Assembly: GCF_010685995.1 (NCBI RefSeq)
Contig: NZ_JAAGWK010000026.1
Coordinates: forward strand, 46,014 to 110,013
Reading direction: 5' to 3'
DNA from: Goekera deserti
GTDB lineage: Bacteria; Actinomycetota; Actinomycetes; Mycobacteriales; Geodermatophilaceae
Length of the DNA stretch: 64,000 nt
Positions 31,325 through 40,618 of the stretch are shown here, one piece after another. The stretch's first letter is position 1, and every line of letters starts with the position of its first letter. A program made the translations under genes and the position numbers. The notes beneath the pieces are model-generated. The model ran no database searches, was not told where the DNA came from, and saw nothing but the letters and a program-made list of their open reading frames with translations.

Positions 31325-33613
31325 GTGACCCCCCGACCGGGCGGGGACCCCACCGACGGGGGGCCCGGTGGGACGCCGGGCCCCGTCGGGGTGTGCACCG
31401 TCTACCAGCCGATCGTCGACCTGCACGACCGGACACCGGTCGCCGTGGAGGCCCTCACCCGCGGCCGGCAGGGTGAGACGCCGGAGGCGCTGTTCGCCGC
31501 GGCGGCCGCCGGCGGCAGCAGCACCGCCGCACTGGACGAGGCCTGCCTGCGCTCGGCACTGATCGGCTTGCAGCACCTGGCCGGCCCGGCATCGGTCTTC
31601 GTCAACCTGGAGCCGGCGACACTGTCCGAGCTCGACCCGGCGCGACTGGGCGACCTGGCCGCGCTGGCGCCGGCCTCGGTCCAGCTGGTGCTGGAGGTGA
31701 CCGAGCGGGCGTTGCTCCGCCGGCCCGCGCACCTGGTCCGCGCGGTCACCGAGCTGCGGGCGCGGGGCTGGCGGATCGCCCTGGACGACGTCGGTGCCGA
31801 ACCGGCCGGCCTCGCGCTGATGCCCTTCCTGCAGCCCGACGTGATCAAGCTGGACCTCGCGCTGGTGCGCGGGCACACCTCGCTGCAGGCCGCTGCCGTG
31901 GTCAACGGCGTGCGCGCCGAGGCCGAGCGGTCCGGCGCCCTGGTGCTCGCCGAGGGCATCGAGACCGAGCAGCAGCTGGAACGGGCGCTGTCCATGGGCG
32001 CGCAGCTGGGGCAGGGCTTCCTGTTCGGCCGACCCGAGCCGGTACCGACGCCGTCCCTGGGCACGCTGCGGCTGCGGCCGGTGCCGCCCCCGGACGCCCG
32101 CACGCGTGGCCGCACGCCCTTCGAGCTGCTCAGCGCGGCCTCCGCACCGCAGCGCGCCCGGACCGCGCTGCTGACGTCGATGACCCTGCAGCTCGAGCGG
32201 CAGGCACTGCTGCTGGACGACCAGACGGTCGTGCTGGCCAACTGGCAGCACGCCGACCTCATGACACCGAGCACGCGCCGGCGGTACGAGTCGCTCGCCA
32301 CGCTGACCGCCATGACCGCGGTCACCGGCGTGCAGATGCCGGAGGTGCCCGTGCCCGGTGTGCACGGCACCGCGGTGGACCCCGCGGACCCGCTCGCCGA
32401 GGAGTGGGTGATGACCGTGGTCAGCCCGCACTTCGCCGCAGCCCTGGCCGCCCGCCTCGTGCCGGGCACCGGAGCGGGCGCGGACGCCGCGGCGGGCGGC
32501 GCCGCCGGTGGCGCGGACCGCACCGGCGCCGGCCGCGGCCGGGTGCTCGACTACGTCCTCACCTACGACCGTGACCGGGCCGTGGAGGCGGCGGTGTCGC
32601 TGCTGGACCGGGTGAGCCCGCCGGCTGTGCCGACGGTGGCGCCCCGGGCCCCCGACGTGCCGGTGCCCGCGGACGCCGGCCGGCGGGCACCCCGGGTGCC
32701 CGAGCGGGAGCTGCCGGGCCTGCTGACCCGGGCCATGGCCGGCGCCGGCACCGGCTTCGTCATCGCCGACGCGCGTCGTCCGGACCTGCCGCTGGTGTAC
32801 GCCAACGAGGCCTTCCTGGAGCTGAGCGGGTACACCGCGGAGGAGGTGATCGGTCGCAACTGCCGCTTCCTGCAGGGCAGCGACACCGACCTCAACCAGG
32901 TCCGGCCGCTGTCCCGGCGGATCCTCGGCGGCCGCCAGGTGCAGGCCGTGCTGCTCAACTACCGCCGCGACGGCACCCCGTTCTGGAACGAGGTGCGGAT
33001 CAGCGCCGTCCGCGACCGGGACGGCGAGATCACCCACTTCATCGGCCACCAGCTGGACGTGACCACCCGGGTGGAGCGGGAACGGCACACCACCTACCTG
33101 GCCTACCACGACGAGCTGACCGGGCTGCCCAACCGCGTGCAGCTGATGGAGCACCTGGAGCTGGAGATCGCCCGGTCCCGGCGCAGCGGGCTGGGCGTGG
33201 CCGCGGTGCTGCTGGACCTGGACGGGTTCAAGACGGTCAACGACGACCACGGCCACGCCGCCGGGGACGCCGCGCTGGCGTGGGCCGCGCACCGGCTGCG
33301 CGGGGCGGTGCGCTCCGGGGACCTGCTGGGCCGCCTGGGCGGCGACGAGTTCCTCGTGGTGCTGGCCGGCCTGCCCGCCGGCGAGCCGGCCGGTGCGGCC
33401 ACGGTGCAGCGGGTCCGGGGGCACCTGCAGGAGTCGCTGGACGCGCCCTGCCCGGTCGCCGACGTCCACGTCCGGCTGAGCGCGAGCTCCGGGACGGCCC
33501 TGTTCCCCGGGGACGCCGACGGGGCTGCCGGCCTGCTCGCGGTCGCCGACGCCGCGATGTACCGGGACAAGGAGCGGCGCCGCCCGGGTTCGGCGCCGCA
33601 GCGGAGCGGGTAG
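31325..33613 (+). CDS. EAL-DICT-LOV(PAS)-GGDEF c-di-GMP enzyme
   Basis: A 762-aa cytoplasmic protein with unusual order. The EAL phosphodiesterase domain (~22-245) has EAL at 42-44, VNLEP, LEVTER, LDDVG, KLD, AEGIET and GQGF all present. A DICT-type sensory domain follows (~262-415: TPFELLSAASAPQRAR, LLDDQTVVLANWQH). A LOV-type PAS domain (~460-580) has GRNCRFLQGSDTD, with Cys513 in the flavin-adduct position. The GGDEF domain (~585-755) has RLGGDEF with GGDEF at 672-676. Both catalytic domains look intact, so it could make and degrade c-di-GMP under blue-light control. GTG start; no signal peptide. Confidence 0.88.
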   Translation: MTPRPGGDPTDGGPGGTPGPVGVCTVYQPIVDLHDRTPVAVEALTRGRQGETPEALFAAAAAGGSSTAALDEACLRSALIGLQHLAGPASVFVNLEPATLSELDPARLGDLAALAPASVQLVLEVTERALLRRPAHLVRAVTELRARGWRIALDDVGAEPAGLALMPFLQPDVIKLDLALVRGHTSLQAAAVVNGVRAEAERSGALVLAEGIETEQQLERALSMGAQLGQGFLFGRPEPVPTPSLGTLRLRPVPPPDARTRGRTPFELLSAASAPQRARTALLTSMTLQLERQALLLDDQTVVLANWQHADLMTPSTRRRYESLATLTAMTAVTGVQMPEVPVPGVHGTAVDPADPLAEEWVMTVVSPHFAAALAARLVPGTGAGADAAAGGAAGGADRTGAGRGRVLDYVLTYDRDRAVEAAVSLLDRVSPPAVPTVAPRAPDVPVPADAGRRAPRVPERELPGLLTRAMAGAGTGFVIADARRPDLPLVYANEAFLELSGYTAEEVIGRNCRFLQGSDTDLNQVRPLSRRILGGRQVQAVLLNYRRDGTPFWNEVRISAVRDRDGEITHFIGHQLDVTTRVERERHTTYLAYHDELTGLPNRVQLMEHLELEIARSRRSGLGVAAVLLDLDGFKTVNDDHGHAAGDAALAWAAHRLRGAVRSGDLLGRLGGDEFLVVLAGLPAGEPAGAATVQRVRGHLQESLDAPCPVADVHVRLSASSGTALFPGDADGAAGLLAVADAAMYRDKERRRPGSAPQRSG

Positions 33614-33622
33614 CGCCGCGCC

Positions 33623-34630
33623 GTGACCCACCCCGAGACCGACCTGACCGTCGCCGTCACCGGACCGACCGGCACCTTCGGGTCCGGCCTGGTGCCGCTG
33701 CTGCAGGCCGACGACCGGGTGTCCCGGGTCGTCGGCATCGCCCGGCGGCCCTTCGACCCGGCCGCCCGCGGCTGGACCAAGATGGCCTACCGCCAGGGCG
33801 ACGTCCGGGACGCCGGTGCGCTGGCCGACGCGTTCGCCGGTGCCGACGTCGTGGTGCACCTGGCCTTCCTGATCACCGGCAACGCCGGCCGGCAGACCAC
33901 CCGGGCGATCAACGTCGACGGCACGCTCAACGCCTTCCGGGCCGCCGCGGCCGCCGGGGCGCGGCGCTTCGTGTACGCCTCCTCGGTGGCCGCCTACGGT
34001 TTCCACCCGGACAACCCGGTGGGCATGACCGAGCAGTGGCCCACCCGCCCGGCGGCGCGGCTGTTCTACGCCCAGGAGAAGGCCGAGCTGGAGCAGCTGC
34101 TGGCCGAGGAGTCCGCCCGGTACCCGCAGGTGCAGCTGTACCTGGTGCGCCCGCCGCTGGTGCTCGGCCCGGACGCGGTCGGCGGCAAGGACCTGCTGCC
34201 GGGCCCGCTCGCACCGCTGGGCCGCCGGCTGGCCGGACTCGCCATCCGCCCGCTGCCGGTGCCGGTGCCGGTGCTGGTGCCGGCCCTGCAGCTGCAGCTG
34301 GTGCACTCCGACGACGTCGGCCAGGCGCTGCAGCGGTGCGTGGTCGCCGCCGGCCCGCCCGGGGCCTACAACATCGCCGGGGACGGCGTGCTGACCCTCG
34401 CCGACGTCGCCCGGGCGTACGGCGCGGTGCCGGTGTCGCTGCCGGCGGGGCCAGCGCAGCGGGTGGCGCGGGCGGTGTCCCGGCTGCCGTTCCTGCCGGC
34501 CACCGCCGAGTGGGTGGAGGCGCTCAGCCACCCGGCCGTGATGGACACCACCAAGGCGCGCGAGCAGCTGGGCTGGCGGCCCCGGTACACCGGCCTGCAG
34601 GCCCTGCAGGACACCCTCGCCACCCGCTGA
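33623..34630 (+). CDS. NAD-dependent epimerase/dehydratase family protein
   Basis: A 335-aa extended SDR. VAVTGPTGTFGSGLV is the dinucleotide loop, DVVVHLAFLITGN follows, then RRFVYASSVAAYG, and FYAQEKAELEQ supplies Tyr and Lys. The C-terminal half, ending TKAREQLGWRPRYTG, is typical of the family. Substrate not predictable. GTG 9 bp after the preceding stop. It converges on the next gene with a 9-bp gap. Confidence 0.8.
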   Translation: MTHPETDLTVAVTGPTGTFGSGLVPLLQADDRVSRVVGIARRPFDPAARGWTKMAYRQGDVRDAGALADAFAGADVVVHLAFLITGNAGRQTTRAINVDGTLNAFRAAAAAGARRFVYASSVAAYGFHPDNPVGMTEQWPTRPAARLFYAQEKAELEQLLAEESARYPQVQLYLVRPPLVLGPDAVGGKDLLPGPLAPLGRRLAGLAIRPLPVPVPVLVPALQLQLVHSDDVGQALQRCVVAAGPPGAYNIAGDGVLTLADVARAYGAVPVSLPAGPAQRVARAVSRLPFLPATAEWVEALSHPAVMDTTKAREQLGWRPRYTGLQALQDTLATR

Positions 34631-34639
34631 CCGCCGGGG

Positions 34640-35566
34640 TCAGCGGGGCGGCACCGGCTCCGGCAGCTCGGCCAGCCAGCCGACGAGCTCCGCGGCGAGC
34701 GCCTCGGGCACCTGCAGCTGCGGGGTGTGCCCGACGCCGGGCAGCTCGAGGTAGCGCCACCGCGGGTGCCGGCGGGCGACGTCACGCGCGTTGGCGACCG
34801 ACACCAGCCGGTCGCGGTTGCCGTGCACGAGCAGCACCGGCGCCCGGACGGCGGCCATCGCCCGGCGGTAGCGCCGGGGGTCGACCAGCAGCCGCAGCAG
34901 CGAACGAGCCGCGGTCAGGAACGCCCGGTCCATCCCGACGACGTCCTGACGCTGTTCCAGCAGCGCGACCGAGCGGTCGAGAAGGGCCGGTGGCACCGCG
35001 GCCGGGTCGACACCGCACAGCCGCAGCATGTCGGTGACCTGCGCGCGCGCACCGGTGCGGGCACGCCGGGCCCGCATGACCCACTCACCGACCCCGGGCA
35101 CCGCGTAGCCGGCGAACACCAGCGCCACCAGGGGGTCCAGCGACCGGCGCGGGCCGGGCACGGCAGGGTCGAGCAGCACCAGCCCGCGCACCCGGGACGC
35201 CGGGGCGGTGGCCGCCTCCAGCAGCGAGATCATCCCGCCCATCGAGTTGCCGACCAGGACCGCGGGCTCGCCGGCGACCTCGCGCAGGAACCGGTCCAGC
35301 ACGGCGACGTTGGCGTGCACGGTGGCCTGCCGCTCGCCGGGCTCGCTGCGGCCGAAGCCGGGCAGGTCCAGCGAGAGCACCCGGGCGTGCGGGGTGAGCA
35401 GCGGCGCCAGCAGGTCCCAGTTGAGGTGCGACCCGCCGAGACCGTGCACCAGCACGACGACCGGCCCGTCCGGCCGCCCGCCGTAGTCGACCATGTGCAC
35501 CGGCCCGCCGAGGTCGACGGTCCTGCTCGTGCCGACCGTGCCGGCGTCCTGCGCTGCGCCTGTCAT
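34640..35566 (-). CDS. Alpha/beta-fold hydrolase
   Basis: A 308-aa hydrolase. VVVLVHGLGGSHLNWD is the oxyanion-hole region, VLVGNSMGGMISL carries the nucleophile Ser, PVLLVHGNRDRLVS the acidic residue, and LPGVGHTPQLQVP the His. It belongs to the lipase/epoxide-hydrolase-like group; substrate unknown. ATG start with GGGAGGGG 6 nt upstream. It diverges from the lipase-like gene at 35809. Confidence 0.85.
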   Translation of the reverse strand: MTGAAQDAGTVGTSRTVDLGGPVHMVDYGGRPDGPVVVLVHGLGGSHLNWDLLAPLLTPHARVLSLDLPGFGRSEPGERQATVHANVAVLDRFLREVAGEPAVLVGNSMGGMISLLEAATAPASRVRGLVLLDPAVPGPRRSLDPLVALVFAGYAVPGVGEWVMRARRARTGARAQVTDMLRLCGVDPAAVPPALLDRSVALLEQRQDVVGMDRAFLTAARSLLRLLVDPRRYRRAMAAVRAPVLLVHGNRDRLVSVANARDVARRHPRWRYLELPGVGHTPQLQVPEALAAELVGWLAELPEPVPPR

Positions 35567-35808
35567 GCCCCACCCCTCCCTGCGCGCCCGGTCGGGCACC
35601 GGACCAGTCTCCCTGCCCGCGGGCCGCCGTGCGTCCGGGTGGGGTGTGCGCTGCGCCGCGGTCCGGGGGCGGGGGTGGCGATGCGGAGCGGACGGCAGGT
35701 GCCCCAGTGGTCGATGGGATCGACACAGTGCGCGCCTCATCGACGCGAGGTGAGACAGCCATCACAGTGTGTGTTCGCCGGGCTGTTCGATCCGGTCGAG
35801 GAGGCAGC

Positions 35809-36597
35809 GTGTCCCAGGTCGACGACCGTCCGTCCCTGCCCCTGTTCCTCACCGAGCCGGCCCGCGCGACCGCCGACCTCGGGCTGCTGCTGGCGGCCGG
35901 TCCGCTGCTGCGGCGGCTGCCCGGCGGTGACGGGCACCCGGTGCTGGTGCTCCCGGGCCTGCTCGCCGACGACGGGTCCACCCGGCTGCTGCGCACGGTG
36001 CTGGGCGGGCTCGGGTACGACGTGCACGGCTGGCGGCTGGGCCGCAACGTCGGGCCGACCGCGCTCGCGGTCGACGGTATGCGCGAGCGGCTGGAGCAGC
36101 TGCACCACCGGCACGACCGGCCGGTGACGGTCATCGGCTGGAGCCTGGGCGGGATCTACGCCCGGGACCTCGCCCGCCGCACCCCGCACGCCGTGCGCCA
36201 GGTGATCACCCTGGGCAGCCCGTTCCGGATGGCCTCGGTCGACCAGACCCGCGTGCACCGGGCTTTCGACCACTACTCCCACCTGCACGTCGAGCGGCGC
36301 AGCCTGCCCCTGGAGGGCGGGCCGCTCCCGGTGCCCTCGACGTCGGTGTACTCCCGCTACGACGGCATCGTGCACTGGTCCTGCTGCCTGGAGACCCCCG
36401 GCCCGCGGGCCGAGAACATCGCGGTGCAGGCCAGTCACCTGGGGCTGGGCCACCACCCCGCCGTCGTCTACGCCGTGGCCGACCGGCTCGCGCAGGCCGA
36501 GGGCGCGTGGCAGCCGTTCCGGGCCCCGGGCGTGCTGCGCCCGGCGTTCCCCCGGCCGGACCTGCCGGCGTCGGCGGCCTCCGCCGCGGCCGCCTGA
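35809..36597 (+). CDS. Alpha/beta hydrolase (lipase/esterase-like)
   Basis: A 262-aa protein. HPVLVLPGLLADDGSTRLL is the first strand and loop, VIGWSLGGIYARDLAR gives the nucleophile Ser (GWSLG), VYSRYDGIVHW offers an acid, and QASHLGLGHHPAVVYAVADRL the His. It resembles esterases described as 'triacylglycerol lipase-like' in actinobacteria. There is no signal peptide. GTG start with GAGGAGG 5 nt upstream. Confidence 0.8.
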   Translation: MSQVDDRPSLPLFLTEPARATADLGLLLAAGPLLRRLPGGDGHPVLVLPGLLADDGSTRLLRTVLGGLGYDVHGWRLGRNVGPTALAVDGMRERLEQLHHRHDRPVTVIGWSLGGIYARDLARRTPHAVRQVITLGSPFRMASVDQTRVHRAFDHYSHLHVERRSLPLEGGPLPVPSTSVYSRYDGIVHWSCCLETPGPRAENIAVQASHLGLGHHPAVVYAVADRLAQAEGAWQPFRAPGVLRPAFPRPDLPASAASAAAA

Positions 36598-36664
36598 ACC
36601 GGCCGCCTACCGTCGTCGGGGACGGCGGCAGGCGGACGGCGGCAGGTGGACGGGGGACGGCGCG

Positions 36665-37201
36665 GTGGTGGGTGACCGGTACGAGTTCCACACCCGGTGG
36701 CGGGTGGCGGGCACGGTCGAGGAGGTCACCGACGTGCTGCGGGAGGCGCACACGCTGCCCACCTGGTGGCCGTCGGTCTACCTGGACGTGGTCACCGTCG
36801 CCGAGGGGGACGCGCACGGGGTGGGTGCCGCGGTGGCCCTGTTCACAACCGGCTGGCTGCCGTACACCCTGCGCTGGACGCTGACGATCACCGCCGTCGA
36901 GCCCGAGGTGGGGTTCTCCTTCTCCGGCACCGGGGACCTGGAGGGCACTGGGCACTGGACGTTCACCCAGGACGGTCCGGAGGTGGCGATCACCCTGGAC
37001 TGGCACGTGCGGGCCGGCAAGCCGCTGCTGGCCCGGCTGGGCTGGCTGCTCAAGCCGGCGTTCGCCGCGAACCACCACTGGGCGATGGCCCGCGGGCAGG
37101 AGAGCCTGGCCCTGGAGCTGCGCCGCCGCCGGGCGGCGACACCGGAGCAGCGGGCCGCCGTGCCCGCGCCCCCGCCGCCGACCTTCCGCCGCCGGGGCTG
37201 A
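36665..37201 (+). CDS. SRPBCC/polyketide-cyclase-like ligand-binding protein
   Basis: A 178-aa START-like protein. YEFHTRWRVAGTVEEVTDVL and TWWPSVYLDVVTV open a helix-grip fold, followed by long strands (TLTITAVEPEVGFSFSGTG, WTFTQDGPEVAITLDWHV) and a C-terminal helix (ANHHWAMARGQESLALEL). The domain binds small hydrophobic ligands; the actual ligand is unknown. Two GTG codons at 36665 and 36668 could each start it. Confidence 0.75.
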   Translation: MVGDRYEFHTRWRVAGTVEEVTDVLREAHTLPTWWPSVYLDVVTVAEGDAHGVGAAVALFTTGWLPYTLRWTLTITAVEPEVGFSFSGTGDLEGTGHWTFTQDGPEVAITLDWHVRAGKPLLARLGWLLKPAFAANHHWAMARGQESLALELRRRRAATPEQRAAVPAPPPPTFRRRG

Positions 37202-37262
37202 CCCGCCGCCCGAGGTCACCCGGTGCCCGTGCTGCCGGTGCGGCGCCCCGCTGCCGGTGACG

Positions 37263-37640
37263 TCAGTCGCGGTGCCAGTGCAGGTAGCCCGCGCTCGCGG
37301 TGCTCAGCACGATCACCGACAGCGCCGCGCTGCGCCGGGCGACGTCCCCGGTGCGGAACGAGGTCAGCACCGCGGCGGCGTCCAGGCCGGTGAGCAGCAT
37401 GGTCAGCTCGGTGGTGCGTCGCGCCTGCGGCACCGGGGTGACGAGCAGCGCGGCGCCCATGGCGATGTTGCGGGCGGCGACCAGGCGCACCAGCAGCGGC
37501 AGCGCGACGTCGTCGGTGGTGGCTGCCGGGTCGACCCCCAGCAGCCGGGTGATGGCGCGGGGGGCGAACAGCGCGCCCGTCCCCAGCCAGATGGACAGCG
37601 TGCCGATGCTCTTCCGGGTGGTGTCCCACGTCTTGGTCAC
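37263..37640 (-). CDS. Small membrane protein (DUF4267-like)
   Basis: A 125-aa protein with three or four TM stretches (IGTLSIWLGTGALFAPRAI, VRLVAARNIAMGAALLV, ELTMLLTGLDAAAVLTSF). FAPRAITRLLGVDP followed by LLVRLVAARNIAMG is typical of DUF4267 proteins. GTG start overlaps the stop of the gene upstream (GTGA). Last gene of a three-gene operon. Confidence 0.7.
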   Translation of the reverse strand: MTKTWDTTRKSIGTLSIWLGTGALFAPRAITRLLGVDPAATTDDVALPLLVRLVAARNIAMGAALLVTPVPQARRTTELTMLLTGLDAAAVLTSFRTGDVARRSAALSVIVLSTASAGYLHWHRD

Positions 37641-38323
37641 CCCGACCGGGTGCCCGGGCCCCGCTCCGTCCAACCCCCGGTGGCCGAGCCGGCGAGCACC
37701 AGCACCACGGCCAGCCAGGGCAGCGTCACCCAGCTGGCCAGCACGTCGCTGACCGCGGCCACCGCGAAGGCGCCCGCCGACGGGTCGTCCAGCGGGCCCA
37801 GCACCCGCGCCGCACCCAGCGCCGCCACCGACGCCGGCACGGTGATCAGCGCCGACACTGCTCCCCCGGTCAGCACACCGGCCAGCACCGCCGCCGGCGC
37901 CCGGCGCACCGCCCGCACCGCCAGCCCGGTGCCCCGCCGCAGCGCCCCGGCCGGCCGGACGCCGTCCCCGGTGGGCAGCCCGGCCAGTGCCCCGGTCAGC
38001 CACAGCTGGGCGACCAGGGCGGTCGAGAAGCCGACGACGTCGACGAGCACCGCGTGCGGCACGCTCGGGTCGTCCCAGACCAGCACCTGCCGGACGACGT
38101 CGGGCACGGTGTTCAGCAGCGTCACGGCGGCCGCGGTCAGCCACGCTGCCCGCGCGTGCCGGCGCAGCACCCGCCAGGCCCCGCCCAGCACCGCCGTCGG
38201 AGACATGTCCACCCCGCAGGCGTCCCCCGTACCCGCACCCCGCGCATCTCCCGCGCCCACAGTTCGCGCGCCTTCTGTGCCCTGGGTTGCCCGGGGCGCG
38301 GGGTGGGCGTCCGACGGGGTCAC
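37637..38323 (-). CDS. Multi-TM hypothetical membrane protein
   Basis: A 228-aa protein with about five TM helices after a ~40-residue Gly/Ala-rich leader: AWLTAAAVTLLNTVPDVV, VDVVGFSTALVAQLWLTGA, AVLAGVLTGGAVSALITVP, VLASWVTLPWLAVVLVLAG. Not recognised as a transporter. GTG 38323 overlaps the methyltransferase stop; an internal ATG (MSPTAVLGG) is an alternative start. Both ends overlap neighbours by 4 bases, so it is translationally coupled. Confidence 0.65.
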   Translation of the reverse strand: MTPSDAHPAPRATQGTEGARTVGAGDARGAGTGDACGVDMSPTAVLGGAWRVLRRHARAAWLTAAAVTLLNTVPDVVRQVLVWDDPSVPHAVLVDVVGFSTALVAQLWLTGALAGLPTGDGVRPAGALRRGTGLAVRAVRRAPAAVLAGVLTGGAVSALITVPASVAALGAARVLGPLDDPSAGAFAVAAVSDVLASWVTLPWLAVVLVLAGSATGGWTERGPGTRSG

Positions 38324-38958
38324 GTGCCGGGTGCGGTGCGGTGCGCCACGGCCTGGACGACCCGGCCCCCGAGGCGGGTGCGCAGCTGCCGCTCGCCCAC
38401 CTGCAGGCCGCACCGTGCGAGCTCGGCGACCAGCTCGCCGGTGTCGAAGCGGTCGTCCGGATGCCGGGACACCGCGCGCAGCCAGCGGGCGTCGACGAAC
38501 CGCGCGGTCATCTCGGTGAGCGCCAGCTGGCCGCCGGGGCGCAGCACCCGCGCGGACTCGGCGACGGCGGCCCGCCAGTCGGCGATGTGGTGGAAGGCGT
38601 GGAAGCTCAGCACCAGGTCCACGCTGGCGTCGGGCACCGGCAGCGCCGTGGCGTCGGCGACCTGGAAGCGCACCCGGTCGCCGAGGTCGGCGGTCGCCAG
38701 CCGGGCCCGGCCCACCGACGCCGCGTGCACGTCGACGGCCAGCACGTCCCGCGCGCCGAACCGGGTGACCGCGACCCGGGCGCCGAGCCCGCGCCGGCCG
38801 GTGCCGATCTCCAGGCAGCGTTCGCCCCGCGCGCCCAGCCGGGCCAGCGCCGGCCCCTCCAACCGCAGCCCCACCTGATAGCGGAGCCGCGAGTCGACCC
38901 ACAGCCGGTTCGCGTCGACGTAGGTGGGCGGGCTGGTGCGGCGCGCGGTCTGGACCAT
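38320..38958 (-). CDS. Class I SAM-dependent methyltransferase
   Basis: A 212-aa methyltransferase. Motif I is CLEIGTGRRGLGARV, then VLAVDVH, VADATALPVPDASVDLVLSF and ARVLRPGGQLALTEM, which match the Methyltransf_11 group. The N-terminus, VDSRLRYQVGLRLEGPAL, is typical of small-molecule methyltransferases. Substrate unknown. ATG start with GGGGGC upstream. First gene of a tight operon with two membrane proteins. Confidence 0.82.
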   Translation of the reverse strand: MVQTARRTSPPTYVDANRLWVDSRLRYQVGLRLEGPALARLGARGERCLEIGTGRRGLGARVAVTRFGARDVLAVDVHAASVGRARLATADLGDRVRFQVADATALPVPDASVDLVLSFHAFHHIADWRAAVAESARVLRPGGQLALTEMTARFVDARWLRAVSRHPDDRFDTGELVAELARCGLQVGERQLRTRLGGRVVQAVAHRTAPGT

Positions 38959-39227
38959 GCCCCCGCGCCTACCCGGCGTCGCGTCACCGACACCACCGGT
39001 CGTACATCACCGATGCCCAGCTGTCCGGCACCCGTGATGTGCCCGTCTCCGTCCCGGCACCGCCCTGCACTATCTGCCTCCTGCCGGCGTTGCCCGCTCT
39101 GCAGTGCGGGCATCGGGTCTGGAGAGCGGGCAACGCAGGGCGCGCCCAGGGCAGACGCGGCCCCGCGGAGGAGCGTGAGCGTCCGCTGGCGCCGGGCGTC
39201 CCGGGTCGGGGGTCGGGGGTCGACTGC
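38959..39227. other. Intergenic stretch without recognised gene
   Basis: The 269 bp between the methyltransferase start and the next gene's stop show no supported gene and no clear terminator. Confidence 0.3.
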
Positions 39228-39581
39228 TCAGCGACGGTTGCGGCGGTGGAGTGGGTCGGAGTACCGCCCGGCGCTCAGCTCCCGGGCCGTGGACGACGCT
39301 CGCAGGTGTGCGAACGCGGCCTCGTCGGACCAATCGGTCGAGGCGCCGAGCTCGCGCCAGAACAGGCGCCCGGGGTCAGCCACGGCGACAGCAGTGCGGG
39401 GGTCGCCAGGCGCGAGCGCGCCTGCGTCCTTCCAGTCGGGCAGCCGCAGGCGCAGGACCGTCTGACGCCACTCGTGGCGGGAACCGGCCGCCACGAGGAA
39501 CTCCAGGTCGTACAGCGAGACCCGGTCGCGCCCGCTCCAGTGCCAGACCGACAGTCGCCGGCCGTCGTTCGCTCCAGCCAT
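39228..39581 (-). CDS. Hypothetical protein
   Basis: A 117-aa soluble protein: LSVWHWSGRDRVSLYDLEFLV, TVLRLRLPDWKDAG, then PGRLFWRELGASTDWSDEAAF. No family recognised. ATG at 39581 lies 7 nt after a minus-strand TACGCT, so the transcript is probably leaderless. Confidence 0.65.
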   Translation of the reverse strand: MAGANDGRRLSVWHWSGRDRVSLYDLEFLVAAGSRHEWRQTVLRLRLPDWKDAGALAPGDPRTAVAVADPGRLFWRELGASTDWSDEAAFAHLRASSTARELSAGRYSDPLHRRNRR

Positions 39582-39594
39582 GTCCGGCAGCGTA
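39579..39594 (-). promoter_or_regulatory. -10-like TACGCT 7 nt before ATG (minus strand)
   Basis: Plus-strand AGCGTA (39589-39594) reads TACGCT on the minus strand, 7 nt before the ATG, with no Shine-Dalgarno sequence. Confidence 0.45.
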
Positions 39595-39647
39595 GGTCCG
39601 GCTGGGCGACCTGCGCGGTCGGTTTCCGGCCGAGGCGGTGCTGGCGG

Positions 39648-39968
39648 CTACGGGGACGGACGCTCGACGTCCGTGTCGAAGGTCAGGGTCAGCGAGCTCC
39701 GGTAGGCCGCCGTCGGCGCCGTCTCGACCGGCGTCGGGACGGGCTCCTGCCCGACCGGCCAGCAGCGGACCGCCCGGTGGGCACAGCCGTCCTGCTCGGC
39801 GTGCTCGGCGACCAGGTGCACCTGCTGGCCCACCCGGAGCCGCCGGTACCCGGGCACCTCGACAGCGGAGAAGTGCACCCAGCAGTTGCCCGGCGTCCAC
39901 GCGGACGCGATCACCCCCCAGCCGAGGTCGTCGTGCCACTGCTCGACGGTGCCGACGACGCTGTCCAC
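39648..39968 (-). CDS. Cold-shock-domain-like protein
   Basis: A 106-aa protein. Residues ~3-55 resemble a cold-shock OB fold (VGTVEQWHDDLGWGVIASA, NCWVHFSAVEVPG, LRVGQQVHLVAEH), keeping the GWGVI and VHFSAV RNA-binding strands in modified form. About 45 further residues with Cys and Pro follow (CAHRAVRCWPVGQEPVP). It may bind single-stranded nucleic acids. GTG start with CACTCT 5 nt before it. Confidence 0.7.
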   Translation of the reverse strand: MDSVVGTVEQWHDDLGWGVIASAWTPGNCWVHFSAVEVPGYRRLRVGQQVHLVAEHAEQDGCAHRAVRCWPVGQEPVPTPVETAPTAAYRSSLTLTFDTDVERPSP

Positions 39969-40618
39969 GCAGCAGAGTGTCCGAGCCCGCAGCCCGCTCG
40001 CCCAGCGAATTCGACGGCGCGCGAGAGTCGGCTGCTCGCCCGGCCTTTGACTGCGCGGCAACGGGCGCTCGGCGGGCGGCCGATCGAACGCAAGCGGCAG
40101 GCCGTCGCGGGGCTACGGCGGCGGACGCCTGGCCTCGGCGGCAGGGGTCTGCACCGAAGGCGAGCTTCAACGAACTCCGGCAGGCGGTCGCCGGCCCGGG
40201 CGAGGTCGCCGCCGGGACATGTCAACCGGAAGTGACGCTTTCCGGCGGACATGGTGCCCGGTGCGCGGGCTGGCACACCTGGAGAGGTTGGTACCCGGCC
40301 ACCTCCTTGGGGAAGGGGTGCACCCGGCCACCCGGCCACCCGGCCACGCCGCACCGGACGCCCCGACGAGCCACCTGTCGTCCGGCTCGCGCACTCACGA
40401 TCGGCCCGCCGACCAAGCCGCGCAGGCACCGGGGTCCCAGGGCCCGTGCCGGACCGGCGGACCACCGAAGTAGTCGGTCACGCCCAGCGGCACCTCGGCC
40501 AACGACTCTCTTCGACCACCGCCCGGCACACCTCCTGCACGGACTCGGACGGGCTCTCTCCCATGGACACGAGCCTGCCGGCCGTGGTGGCCGGCCACCG
40601 GGCACGGCGACCGGCAAC
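39969..40618. other. 650-bp stretch without supported gene
   Basis: Open frames exist on both strands but show no domain, no good start signal and composition typical of non-coding GC-rich DNA. Three tandem copies of CACCCGGC occur at about 40321-40344. I see no RNA gene. Confidence 0.4.
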
